Assembly (NCBI GenBank): GCA_040388535.1
Contig: JAZKBR010000004.1
Location: 186,001 to 250,000 of the forward strand
Direction: 5' to 3'
DNA: 64,000 bases
Source: Gemmatimonadota bacterium
GTDB lineage: Bacteria; Gemmatimonadota; Gemmatimonadetes; Gemmatimonadales; GWC2-71-9
The notes under the pieces are model-generated. The model worked only from the letters and a program-made list of their open reading frames with translations. It did no database searches and was not told the origin of the DNA. Made by a program: the position numbers and the translations under genes. Positions 38,899-47,274 of the stretch are shown piece by piece (position 1 is the first letter of the stretch; each line of letters opens with the position of its first letter).

Positions 38899-39758
38899 TG
38901 GTCGCGGTCGGAGAGGTCGCCCCAGTGCAGCTTCTCCCGCAACCGACGGAAGAAGCCGGGGTCGCCGAAGCGCACGAGGATGACACGCCAGGGGGCGAGC
39001 TTCACCTCAAGCACCTCGCCGGGCGCGAGCATCGCGCTCTCCTGGCCGTCGAAGGAGACCAGCATGTCGTTGACGCGGGTGTCGAGCGGCTCGATGCTCA
39101 CCACCGCATCGGCGCGCACAACAATGGGACGTACACCCAGGGAATGCGCGCAGATGGGCGTCACGATCATCGCTTCGAGGGAGGGCACCACCACCGGGCC
39201 ACCCGCGCTCAGCGAGTAGGCGGTGGAGCCAGTGGGGGTGGACACCACCAGGCCATCCGCGGACACGGGTCCCATCGGCTCGCCATCGATCAGCACCTGG
39301 AACCGGACCACCCGCGCGACGCCGCCCTTGTGCAGCACGACGTCGTTGAGTGCTGCAAGTTCTTCGCGGACGGTGCCGTCGGTGCCACAGACCGTCGCCA
39401 TCAGCGCCGAGCGTGCAGAGAGGCGATGCTCACCCGCCGCAAAGAGCGTCAGCGCCCGCGCGGCCTCATCGCGTGCCACCGAGGTCAGGAAGCCGACGCG
39501 CCCGAAGTTGACCCCGAGAATCGGCACCTCCCGACCCATGAGCCGCCGGGCGCCGCGCAGCAGGGTGCCGTCACCGCCGAAGGTGACAAGCAGATCGATT
39601 TCATCGGGGTCAAGGAGAGTCAGCGGACTCGGGCAGAGTGCCTCGAGCTCCTGATCGCCTGCCAGCGACCAGCCGCGCTCGCCAGCGAGGCGTGCCGTCT
39701 CGGCCAGCACCTCGCGAAGGTCGGCGTAGCGGGGGTTGCCGACGAGTCCGATGCGCAG
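38895..39758 (-). CDS. nadK: NAD kinase (probable CTG start)
   Basis: Phosphorylates NAD to NADP. The motif TFGGDGTLL (GGDGT at 61-65), the conserved VNFGRVGFLT, and DGLVVSTPTGSTAYSLSAGGP are all present. The conserved first strand, RIGLVGNPRYADLREVL, lies upstream of the first ordinary start (GTG at 39710). The only suitable codon is CTG at 39758, with GAGG 5 nt ahead of it in the gap after the dxs stop. I therefore annotate 287 residues from CTG; starting at the GTG would remove 16 conserved residues. Operon dxs-nadK-recN. Confidence 0.93.
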   Translation of the reverse strand: MRIGLVGNPRYADLREVLAETARLAGERGWSLAGDQELEALCPSPLTLLDPDEIDLLVTFGGDGTLLRGARRLMGREVPILGVNFGRVGFLTSVARDEAARALTLFAAGEHRLSARSALMATVCGTDGTVREELAALNDVVLHKGGVARVVRFQVLIDGEPMGPVSADGLVVSTPTGSTAYSLSAGGPVVVPSLEAMIVTPICAHSLGVRPIVVRADAVVSIEPLDTRVNDMLVSFDGQESAMLAPGEVLEVKLAPWRVILVRFGDPGFFRRLREKLHWGDLSDRDQ

Positions 39759-39765
39759 GGCTGCC

Positions 39766-41682
39766 TCAGCGCACCGGAGCGGGAGTGAGTGCCGCGCGTA
39801 CCGACGCGGCGATGCGTGCCGGTGAGAGGCCGTAGCGGTCCAGCTGCTCGAGTCGGGGGGCCTGCACTACCAGCTCATCCGGAATGCCGAGGGCAATCAC
39901 CCGCACCTCGGGGTGACTCTGCTGCAGCCGCGCGGCGAGATAGGCGCCGAAGCCGTTCACCACAGATCCTTCCTCGCACGTCACAATGAGCCGGCAGTCG
40001 CGCACGAGATCCGCAAGCATGGCCTCGTCGAGGGGCTTGATGAACCGGGCATTGACTGCCGCGGCATCGACCCCATCGGCAACCAGCAGATTGGCCGCCT
40101 CGAGTGCAGCGAGCGCCATGGTGCCGGTGCCGAGAATCGCAACCTCCTTTCCGGGACGAAGCATCTCCCAGGTGCCGTATGGTACCGGTGCCACGCTCGC
40201 GACCGGGTTGGGATCGAGTGGCGTCTTGTCTCTCGGATACCGCAGCGAGAAGGGCCCATCGTGCGTGAGCGCGGTCCGCATCAGGCCGACAAGTTCGTCC
40301 GCGTCCTTCGGTGCGGCGACCGTCATCCCGGGCACGGCGAGCATGTACGGGATGTCGTAGAGCCCCATGTGGGTCTGGCCATCCTCGCCTACGAGACCCG
40401 CGCGATCCATGCAGAACACCACGGGAAGGTTCTGCACCGCGATGTCATGAATGATGTTGTCATACGCGCGCTGGAGGAAGGTAGAGTAGATCGCGACAAC
40501 CGGGCGAATGCCCTGAGTCGCGAGGCCACCGGCGAAGGTGACCGCATGGCCTTCCGCGATTCCGACGTCGAAGAAACGCTTCGGATATGCCTTCTGGAAG
40601 ATGTTTGTGCCGGTGCCCGCAGGCATGGCAGCGGTGATCGCCACGAATTCGGGATATTCATCGGCCAGGGCAACGAGCGTATCGCCGAAAACCTGAGTCC
40701 ACGTCGGCGGGCCGCTCGCCTTCTTGCGCGCTTCGCCGGTCTTCGGATCGTACGCCGCGAGGCCGTGCCACTTCTCGCGATTCGCCTCGGCGAAGGAGAA
40801 GCCCTTCCCTTTCTCGGTCAGCACGTGCAGCACGCGCGGCCCCTTCATCTTGCCAACGAATGCGAGGGTATCGCCGAGCTTGTCGAGATCGTGACCGTCG
40901 ATCGGACCGAAATACCGGAAGCCGAGTTCCTCGAAGAGCATCCCTTCCGAGAAGAGATTCTTGACCGACTCCTCGACATTGCGCGCCAGGTGCACGACCC
41001 CGTCGCCGAACACGCCGCCCAGCTTGAAGGTCACCTTCTTCACAGCTTCGCGGACACGGTCAGTGCGCGGATCAGCGACGATCCCACCGAGCATCTTCGA
41101 GATACCGCCCACATTGGGCGAAATGCTCATCCCGTTGTCATTGACGATGAGGAGGATATCGCACTCGGTATGGCCGGCGTTGTTCATCGCCTCGTACGAC
41201 AGGCCGCAGGTGAGCGCGCCGTCGCCGACGACCGCGATCACCTTGTTGTGTTCGCCGTGGAGATCGCGAGCCGTGGCCATCCCGAGTGCGGCCGACATCG
41301 CCGTGCCGGCATGCCCTGCCCCGAACTGGTCGTGCTCGCTCTCATCCCGCTTCAGGAAACCCGAAATCCCGCCGACCGAACGCAGCGTCTCGAAGCGATC
41401 GTTCCGGCCGGTCAGCAGCTTCCAGGCGTAGGCCTGATGCCCTACGTCCCAGACCACCTTGTCGGTTGGCGAATCAAATTCGTAGAGGAGCGCGATCGTG
41501 AGTTCGACGACGCCGAGCGATGCCCCGATATGGCCGCCGGTGACGGACACGCATTCGATCAGGCGATCGCGAATTTCCTGGGCAAGCTGGGGGAGCTGCT
41601 CCCGCGAAAGGCGCTTGAGGTCGGCGGGGCCCTGAATACCTGCAAGGAGGGACACTGTCGCTCCAGAAGCGGAAGAAGTCAT
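39766..41682 (-). CDS. dxs: 1-deoxy-D-xylulose-5-phosphate synthase
   Basis: Thiamine-diphosphate enzyme that condenses pyruvate and glyceraldehyde-3-phosphate, the entry step of the MEP pathway. It has 638 residues with VWDVGHQAYAWKLLTGR, SEHDQFGAGHAGTAMSAALGMA and the ThDP motif GDGALTCGLSYEAMNN...NDN, then transketolase-like domains EGHAVTFAGGLA and DRAGLVGEDGQTHMGLYDI. The ATG overlaps the stop of the polyprenyl synthase gene by 4 nt, so isoprenoid genes are coupled. Confidence 0.97.
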   Translation of the reverse strand: MTSSASGATVSLLAGIQGPADLKRLSREQLPQLAQEIRDRLIECVSVTGGHIGASLGVVELTIALLYEFDSPTDKVVWDVGHQAYAWKLLTGRNDRFETLRSVGGISGFLKRDESEHDQFGAGHAGTAMSAALGMATARDLHGEHNKVIAVVGDGALTCGLSYEAMNNAGHTECDILLIVNDNGMSISPNVGGISKMLGGIVADPRTDRVREAVKKVTFKLGGVFGDGVVHLARNVEESVKNLFSEGMLFEELGFRYFGPIDGHDLDKLGDTLAFVGKMKGPRVLHVLTEKGKGFSFAEANREKWHGLAAYDPKTGEARKKASGPPTWTQVFGDTLVALADEYPEFVAITAAMPAGTGTNIFQKAYPKRFFDVGIAEGHAVTFAGGLATQGIRPVVAIYSTFLQRAYDNIIHDIAVQNLPVVFCMDRAGLVGEDGQTHMGLYDIPYMLAVPGMTVAAPKDADELVGLMRTALTHDGPFSLRYPRDKTPLDPNPVASVAPVPYGTWEMLRPGKEVAILGTGTMALAALEAANLLVADGVDAAAVNARFIKPLDEAMLADLVRDCRLIVTCEEGSVVNGFGAYLAARLQQSHPEVRVIALGIPDELVVQAPRLEQLDRYGLSPARIAASVRAALTPAPVR

Positions 41683-42590
41683 GATGATCTGGTCACAATA
41701 TACCGTGCCAGGGCCCCCAGAGATGTGCTCGGGACCCCGGCGGTCTCGAGTGCCCGGAGCCCGCCGGATTCGTGGTCGGAGGCCGCCAGGCGCGCGCCCT
41801 CGACGCCCAGCAGCCCGACGTAGGTGGATTTGGCCAGCTCGGCATCCCGCCCGGCCGTCTTGCCCAGCGCTTCCGAGGTTGCGGTCGCATCGAGCACGTC
41901 GTCAGCGACCTGAAAGGCGAGACCGATCTCATCCCCGAAGCTGCCGAATGCCGTGAGGACGGCATCGGAGGCACCGGCCGCGAGGCCTCCAAGGACGACA
42001 GCCGCCCGGATCAGCGCACCGGTCTTTCCCCGATGGACGGCCATCAGCTCCGGCAGGTCGAGGCGGCGCCCTTCGGCCTCGAGATCGAGCCACTGTCCGC
42101 CGACCATGCCACGGATTCCCCCGGCCTCGAAGAGTGCTGCGGCGAGCCGACCGATGGCGATGGGTGCCAGCCCCAGGGCGCGGCCGGCGCGAACCAGCTC
42201 CTCGGCCGCCACCGGAACCAGCAGGTAACCGACGCGCGTGGCAGTCGCCACATCGAAGGCACGGTGAGTGGTGGGACGACCGCGTCGCAGGTCGTCGTCG
42301 TCCATGCACGGCAAATCATCGTGAACGAGCGAATACGTGTGCACGATCTCGACGGCAGTCGCAACGCCGGAAATCGCCGGCGAGGTGCCGCCGGCGGCAC
42401 GGTATGCGGCGATCACGAGTGCCGGCCGCACTCGCTTCCCGGGGCTGCGCAATGCGTAGGCAAGCGCGTCGCCCAGCGGCGGTGCCATTGTCGCGGACAT
42501 CCTGGCGGCGCAGAGCTCGAGCTCGCGATCGACCACCTCGCGGGCCTCGGCAAGGAGGGCGGTGACATCGCCCTCCTGCATCTCAGCCAT
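41679..42590 (-). CDS. ispA: Polyprenyl (farnesyl/geranylgeranyl) diphosphate synthase
   Basis: trans-Prenyltransferase that builds C15-C20 diphosphates. From the ATG at 42590 (MAEMQEGDVTALLAEAREVV) it has 303 residues. First Asp-rich motif DDLPCMD at 91-97 with the following DDDLRRGRPTTH, second motif DDVLDATATSEALGKTAGRDAELAKST. The two-residue insertion in the first motif is of the bacterial FPP/GGPP type; the exact chain length is not certain. The start overlaps the xseB stop by 8 nt, the classical xseB-ispA-dxs arrangement. Confidence 0.92.
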   Translation of the reverse strand: MAEMQEGDVTALLAEAREVVDRELELCAARMSATMAPPLGDALAYALRSPGKRVRPALVIAAYRAAGGTSPAISGVATAVEIVHTYSLVHDDLPCMDDDDLRRGRPTTHRAFDVATATRVGYLLVPVAAEELVRAGRALGLAPIAIGRLAAALFEAGGIRGMVGGQWLDLEAEGRRLDLPELMAVHRGKTGALIRAAVVLGGLAAGASDAVLTAFGSFGDEIGLAFQVADDVLDATATSEALGKTAGRDAELAKSTYVGLLGVEGARLAASDHESGGLRALETAGVPSTSLGALARYIVTRSS

Positions 42591-42813
42591 CGAGAGTCTC
42601 AGTGCGCAGCTCGCCTGACTCGGCGTCCTTGAGCACCTGCATGACCCGGGTTTCGGCTTCGCCCAATCGCGCCTGGGCGGACTTGAGGCGGCCAACGCCC
42701 TCTTCGAACAACTGCAGGGCAGATTCGAGCGCGAGATCGTCATCTTCGAGTCGGCGCACGATCTCCTCGAGTCGGCGCAGGTCCTGATCGAGAGAAGCGG
42801 GGTTTTCGCTCAT
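42583..42813 (-). CDS. xseB: Exodeoxyribonuclease VII small subunit
   Basis: 76 residues, two-helix protein that binds the C-terminal helices of XseA. Typical sequence: SLDQDLRRLEEIVRRLEDDDLALESALQLFEEGVGRLKSAQARL, with the LE.IV..LE...L.LE..L..FE.G pattern of the family. ATGA overlap with xseA, 8-nt overlap with the synthase gene. Confidence 0.95.
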   Translation of the reverse strand: MSENPASLDQDLRRLEEIVRRLEDDDLALESALQLFEEGVGRLKSAQARLGEAETRVMQVLKDAESGELRTETLDG

Positions 42814-44072
42814 TTTTCCTCCACGCGAGCGGCTATGACGCCGTCAGCGACTCGCAAGTTGAAACCACTCCCGGGAATGAAATCTTCGACACGGCGCAAC
42901 ACGGTGCCATCGGCAGCGCGTGGCAGGGCATAACCGCGTCCGAGCACGGCCAATGGCGAGAGCGCGTCGAGTTGTGCGGCGTTGCGGCCCAGGGTGGCGC
43001 GGAATCGTTCCAGTCGACGATGCATCGCCGGGGCGAGCCGTCCGTCGAGTTGCGCGAGTCGCACTCCGGGGCGGCGCGCGTGCCGGGCGAGCGCCGGCGC
43101 GAGTCGCCCACGACTGGTCAGGAGTCGGCGTTCGGCACCCCGCAGTCGGTCGAGCAGGGCGCTCCCCATCCGGTCGCGGGTCCGCTGCAGCCGCTGCTGC
43201 CGCCGGCCCACCTGCTCTCGCAGCGCAGTGACGAAGGCGGCACGCAGCGACCCAAGTCGCGCCGCAACATCGCGCCGATCCGGGAGGGCGAATTCGGCCG
43301 CCTGCGAGGGAGTCGCGGCGCGGACGTCGGCGACGAGGTCGGCGAGCGTCACGTCCACCTCATGCCCCACGGCGCTGATCACCGGCACCGGGCACGCGGC
43401 AATCGCGCGACAGACCGCTTCATCGTTGAATGCCGCGAGGTCTTCCTTCGAGCCGCCGCCTCGCCCCACGATGCAGCAGTCGAGTCGTTCGAGGCGCGCG
43501 ACGATCGCCAGGGCATCGACCAGTTCCTGGGGGGCGCCGTCACCCTGCACGGCGCTGTTGATCACCAGCAGTTCGACACCGGGCCAGCGTCGGCCTGCCA
43601 CGGTGATGATATCGCGAACCGCAGCTCCGGCGATCGAGGTCACCACCGCAATGCGCGTGGCGTAGCGTGGCAGCGGGCGCTTGCGGGCCGGGTCGAGCAG
43701 GCCGTCAACGAGCAGTCGCTGCTTGATCTGCTCGACTGCCTGCGCCTGTGCACCCACCCCGGAAGCGGGAAGAACCTGGGTCACGTTGAAGCGAAGCGAG
43801 GTGCGCTCTTCCCACACGTTTGGTGTTCCCAGCACGAAGACTTCCGTGCCTTCCTCGAGCGGACCCTTGAGTCGGGCTGCCGCAAACTTCCACATGGTGC
43901 AGTCAACCTTCGCTTCGGCGTCGCGCAACCCGAAGTACCAGTGTCCGCTGGGATAGCGCTTGACGCCGACGAGTTCTCCCTTGACCCAGATCGCCGGGAA
44001 CTCGTCTTCGACGCGACGCTTGATGGTGCGGGCAAGGCGAGAGACGCTCCACGCCTCGTCCACCCCGCTCAT
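42810..44072 (-). CDS. xseA: Exodeoxyribonuclease VII large subunit
   Basis: Catalytic subunit of the single-strand-specific exonuclease. It has 420 residues from the ATG at 44072 ([20 protein letters not shown]), whose ATGA overlaps the folD stop. N-terminal OB domain (FPAIWVKGELVGVKRYPSGHWYFGLRD), catalytic core with IAVVTSIAGAAVRDIITV, DCCIVGRGGGSKEDLAAFNDE, VISAVGHEVDVTLADLVADVRAATPSQAAE, a long helical C-terminal arm, and the conserved LGRGYAL. The long upstream frame is an antisense-like extension inside folD and is ignored. Confidence 0.96.
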   Translation of the reverse strand: MSGVDEAWSVSRLARTIKRRVEDEFPAIWVKGELVGVKRYPSGHWYFGLRDAEAKVDCTMWKFAAARLKGPLEEGTEVFVLGTPNVWEERTSLRFNVTQVLPASGVGAQAQAVEQIKQRLLVDGLLDPARKRPLPRYATRIAVVTSIAGAAVRDIITVAGRRWPGVELLVINSAVQGDGAPQELVDALAIVARLERLDCCIVGRGGGSKEDLAAFNDEAVCRAIAACPVPVISAVGHEVDVTLADLVADVRAATPSQAAEFALPDRRDVAARLGSLRAAFVTALREQVGRRQQRLQRTRDRMGSALLDRLRGAERRLLTSRGRLAPALARHARRPGVRLAQLDGRLAPAMHRRLERFRATLGRNAAQLDALSPLAVLGRGYALPRAADGTVLRRVEDFIPGSGFNLRVADGVIAARVEEK

Positions 44073-44959
44073 CGCGTGCCGCCCTGCAGGGTGGCGGCTT
44101 GCAGGGTATTTGCCAGCAGCATCGCGATCGTCATCGGGCCGACACCGCCGGGCACCGGAGTAATCGCCCCAGCCACCGGGAGCACCGCCTCGAAGTCCAC
44201 GTCGCCCACCACACGATAGCCCTTGGGGCGCGTCGCGTCCTCGACCCGGTTGATGCCGACGTCGATGATGGTTGCCCCCGGCTTCACCGCATCGGCGCCG
44301 ATGAAGTTCGCGCGGCCAATCGCCACGATCAGGATGTCCGCTGAGCGGCACACCGTCGCGAGATCAGCCGTGCGCGAGTGCGCCACGGTCACCGTGGCGT
44401 CACCGCCAGGTCCGGATTGCAGCAGCAAGGATGCCATCGGTCGACCGACGATGGTGGAGCGACCGACGATGACGGCGTGGGCACCGCGGGTGGGAATACC
44501 AGAGCGAATCAGGATTTCCTGAATGCCGTACGGCGTGGCCGGCCGGAACGCGGTCGGGTCCCCAAGCACCAGCTTGCCCACGTTCATGGGGTGAAAGCCG
44601 TCGACATCCTTTGCCGGGTCGATCCGTCGCAGCACCTTGTCGGTGTCGATATGCGGCGGTACTGGCAACTGGCAGAGAATGCCGTGGATGCGCGCATCAC
44701 GGTTGAGCCGGTCGATCGTGGCGAGGAGCTCACCTTCGGTGGTGTCGGCGGGGAGAATCACGGTCTCCGAGTGCATCCCGGCATCGATGCATGCCTTCTC
44801 CTTGGAGCGGACATAGATCTGCGACGCCGCGTTCTCACCGACGAGTATCACGGCGAGCCCGGGCACGAGCCCGCGCGCGCGCAGGGCAGCAACCGACGCC
44901 GCAACCTCGGACCGGATACCGGCTGCAATCGCGACACCATCGAGAATGCGTGCGCTCAC
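44069..44959 (-). CDS. folD: Bifunctional methylenetetrahydrofolate dehydrogenase / methenyl-THF cyclohydrolase
   Basis: Interconverts 5,10-methylene- and 10-formyl-THF for purine and formyl-Met synthesis. It has 296 residues with [14 protein letters not shown] (catalytic Lys), [34 protein letters not shown], the NADP site [18 protein letters not shown] and the terminal [19 protein letters not shown]. Coupled to rny (ATGA) and xseA (ATGA). Confidence 0.97.
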   Translation of the reverse strand: MSARILDGVAIAAGIRSEVAASVAALRARGLVPGLAVILVGENAASQIYVRSKEKACIDAGMHSETVILPADTTEGELLATIDRLNRDARIHGILCQLPVPPHIDTDKVLRRIDPAKDVDGFHPMNVGKLVLGDPTAFRPATPYGIQEILIRSGIPTRGAHAVIVGRSTIVGRPMASLLLQSGPGGDATVTVAHSRTADLATVCRSADILIVAIGRANFIGADAVKPGATIIDVGINRVEDATRPKGYRVVGDVDFEAVLPVAGAITPVPGGVGPMTIAMLLANTLQAATLQGGTR

Positions 44960-46605
44960 TTCGCGACATCCGTGGCGCGCGTCTCGCGAATGACCGTGAC
45001 CCGGATCTGCCCCGGATATTGCAGCTCGCCCTCGATCCGCCGCGCGATGGTCTCCGACAGCGTCTGTGCTTCGGCGTCGTTGACCTTCTCGGGCACGACG
45101 ATGACCCGGATCTCGCGGCCGGCCTGGATCACCGTCGTCTTCTCGACTCCGGGATAACTGCTCGCGATCTCTTCCAGCCGGGTCAGTCGCTTGACGTAGC
45201 TCTCGAACGCTTCGCGGCGTGCTCCCGGGCGGGAACCGCTGATGGCATCAGCCGCCTGCACCAGCACCGACTCGCTGCTATCGTGCGCGACGTCATCATG
45301 GTGGGCTTCGATACAGTTGATGACCGCGGCGCTCTCACCATACTTGCGCGCCATTTCGACCCCGAGCTGGACGTGTGTCCCCTCGTGCTCGTGGGTCAGC
45401 ACCTTGCCCATGTCGTGGAGGAGCCCGCCGCGCCGGGCGAGTGCGGCATCGAGATGCAGCTCGGTCGCCATCATCCCCGCGATCCAGGCAACCTCCTTCG
45501 AGTGCTCGTACATGTTCTGGCCGTAGGAGGTACGATACCGCATCCGTCCCACGAGCTTGATCAGCTCGGGATGGAGGCCATGCACTCCCGCATCGTAGGC
45601 GGCGCGCTCACCGAGGTCGACGAGCTGACCGTCAAGTTCGGCGCGCGCCTTGACCACCAGCTCCTCGATCCGGCCCGGATGGATCCTGCCGTCGGCGACG
45701 AGCGACTCAAGCGCCCGCCGGGCGACTTCACGGCGAATCGGATCGAAACAGGAGACGACCACGGTGTCAGGCGTGTCGTCGATAATGACATCGACGCCCG
45801 TCGCCAGCTCGAACGCCCGGATGTTCCGGCCCTCGCGGCCAATGATCCGTCCTTTCATTTCGTCACTGGGCAGCGCCACTGCTGCCACCGTGGTTTCCGC
45901 CGTGTGCTCGGCGGCGAGACGCTGCGTGCTCATCGAGATCAGCCGGCGGGCTTCCTTGTCGGCCTCGCGACGCGCCTTCTCCTTGATTTCCCGAGCGAGC
46001 GCGGCGGCCTGCGTGCGGGCCTCATCCTCGACCTGCTGGCGCACTTCGCGCGCCGCCTCTTCGGCCGTCAGGCCGGCGATGTGTTCGAGTCGCCCCTGCA
46101 GTTCGTGCTGTTCGCGCGCGATCGCCTCGCGCTGCTCAGCGAGGCCCGCCTCGGCCCGCGCGAGTTCGGCTCGCCGCTGTTCGACCGCGCGCTCCTCGGC
46201 GCGGTGGTGGTCCTGCCGCTCGGCCAGCTGGGCTTCACGATCGCCGAGTCGACGCTCCGAGCGTTCGACCTCCTCGCGGCGGCGCGCGGCTTCACGCGTC
46301 GCCTCTTCCTTCAACGCGAGCGCTTCTTCGCGGGCGGCCACGATCTGTCGCTCCCGACTTACGGTGGCGTCCCGCTCACCCGCCGCGCGCAACTCGGCGG
46401 CTTCCCTGCCGGCCGCCGCGCGAAGCTCGGCCGCCTCCTTTGCAGCGGCAGTGCGGACGCCGACCACATCCTGCTCCGCCGCGGCCACGAGCGCGCGCGC
46501 GGAGCGTCCTTTCGAGGCGAGGAGGAGGTTCCAGAGAAAGGCACCCAGGAGGATGCCCAGCACGGTGCCGGCACCCGCGCCGGCGAGGAGAGTCGCGTCC
46601 ATCAT
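44956..46605 (-). CDS. rny: Ribonuclease Y
   Basis: Membrane-anchored endoribonuclease that starts mRNA decay. It has 549 residues: an N-terminal helix ([24 protein letters not shown]), a long charged coiled coil (about 30-205), a KH domain ([29 protein letters not shown]), and an HD domain with [28 protein letters not shown]-terminal domain ends near [19 protein letters not shown]. With PNPase at 7-9 kb, two RNA-decay enzymes are present in the window. Confidence 0.96.
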   Translation of the reverse strand: MMDATLLAGAGAGTVLGILLGAFLWNLLLASKGRSARALVAAAEQDVVGVRTAAAKEAAELRAAAGREAAELRAAGERDATVSRERQIVAAREEALALKEEATREAARRREEVERSERRLGDREAQLAERQDHHRAEERAVEQRRAELARAEAGLAEQREAIAREQHELQGRLEHIAGLTAEEAAREVRQQVEDEARTQAAALAREIKEKARREADKEARRLISMSTQRLAAEHTAETTVAAVALPSDEMKGRIIGREGRNIRAFELATGVDVIIDDTPDTVVVSCFDPIRREVARRALESLVADGRIHPGRIEELVVKARAELDGQLVDLGERAAYDAGVHGLHPELIKLVGRMRYRTSYGQNMYEHSKEVAWIAGMMATELHLDAALARRGGLLHDMGKVLTHEHEGTHVQLGVEMARKYGESAAVINCIEAHHDDVAHDSSESVLVQAADAISGSRPGARREAFESYVKRLTRLEEIASSYPGVEKTTVIQAGREIRVIVVPEKVNDAEAQTLSETIARRIEGELQYPGQIRVTVIRETRATDVAK

Positions 46606-46642
46606 CTATGCTCCATGCGACGCCAGTGGCGCCGCCTTGCAG

Positions 46643-46957
46643 TCAGTCGGGTCCGACGCGCTGCCCACGCTTCGCGGGCGGCAGGAGGCGGGCAAGATCA
46701 TCAGTCATCGTGCTCACTCGCGACGCCATGTCGAGGTCCGCGCGCCTCGCGCGGAAGAGTTCATCGGTCACGGCGAGACCGGCAAGAATCGCAGCCTTGT
46801 GGGCTTCGATCGTCGGCAGCATTGTGCGGATCCGCCGGAGCGCGTCATCGAAGTAGGCGGCGACTTCCCGAGTGTACTCCGGGGGCAGCTCGGAGCGGAC
46901 GACCAGCTCCTCGCCACCAACCTGCACACGTACCGAGTGCCGGGGGGCGTCGCTCAT
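46643..46957 (-). CDS. zapA: Cell division protein ZapA-like
   Basis: Small FtsZ-bundling protein. It has 104 residues with the ZapA N-domain pattern (VRVQVGGEELVVRSELPPEYTREVAAYFDDALRRIRTMLPTIEAHKAAILAGLAVTDELFRAR, in pieces) followed by a short coiled coil. Similarity is moderate, but pheT-zapA-rny is a common order. Its ATG overlaps the preceding coiled-coil gene by 4 nt. No 6S RNA is apparent in the 37-bp gap before rny. Confidence 0.8.
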   Translation of the reverse strand: MSDAPRHSVRVQVGGEELVVRSELPPEYTREVAAYFDDALRRIRTMLPTIEAHKAAILAGLAVTDELFRARRADLDMASRVSTMTDDLARLLPPAKRGQRVGPD

Positions 46958-47274
46958 GCCGGCACCTCAGGCTCGAATTCGCCTTCGACGAAGGAGAGTC
47001 GCTGCTGCATGCGGAGAAGGGCCTCGCGAGCCCGATCGACTCGCGCGTGAAGGTCGAGATTTTCCCGCTCGAGGTCGAGCAGATGCGCCCGCATCCGGAC
47101 CACATCATCGCCCGGCACCATGCCATCCGTCGCCTTCAGCCCCGACAACTCTCCCTCTGCCTTGAGGCAGCGACGACGCCAGGCCGCGAGCTCATCGGTC
47201 AGGTGCCGGAGCACCCGCTCGAGATCGGCGACGGCGGCGAGGTCAGGTCGAACGTAGGGTGACGTCAAGCTCAC
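46954..47274 (-). CDS. Small coiled-coil protein of unknown function, coupled to zapA
   Basis: About 100 residues, almost entirely predicted helix with heptad leucines: VADLERVLRHLTDELAAWRRR, then VRMRAHLLDLERENLDLHARVDRAREALLRMQQRLSFVEGEFEPE (split here by its proline-poor middle). The start is uncertain: GTG 47274 overlaps pheT by 32 nt, TTG 47268 has GGAG 7 nt before it, and GTG 47214 would remove the overlap. No family recognised; its position in front of zapA and its length resemble ZapB-type partners of ZapA, which is an inference only. Confidence 0.65.
   Translation of the reverse strand: MSLTSPYVRPDLAAVADLERVLRHLTDELAAWRRRCLKAEGELSGLKATDGMVPGDDVVRMRAHLLDLERENLDLHARVDRAREALLRMQQRLSFVEGEFEPEVPA

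Noticed and set aside
44791-47262. Long plus-strand open frame opposite rny and zapA
   Set aside because: Shadow of the coiled-coil coding region of rny; no protein family pattern.
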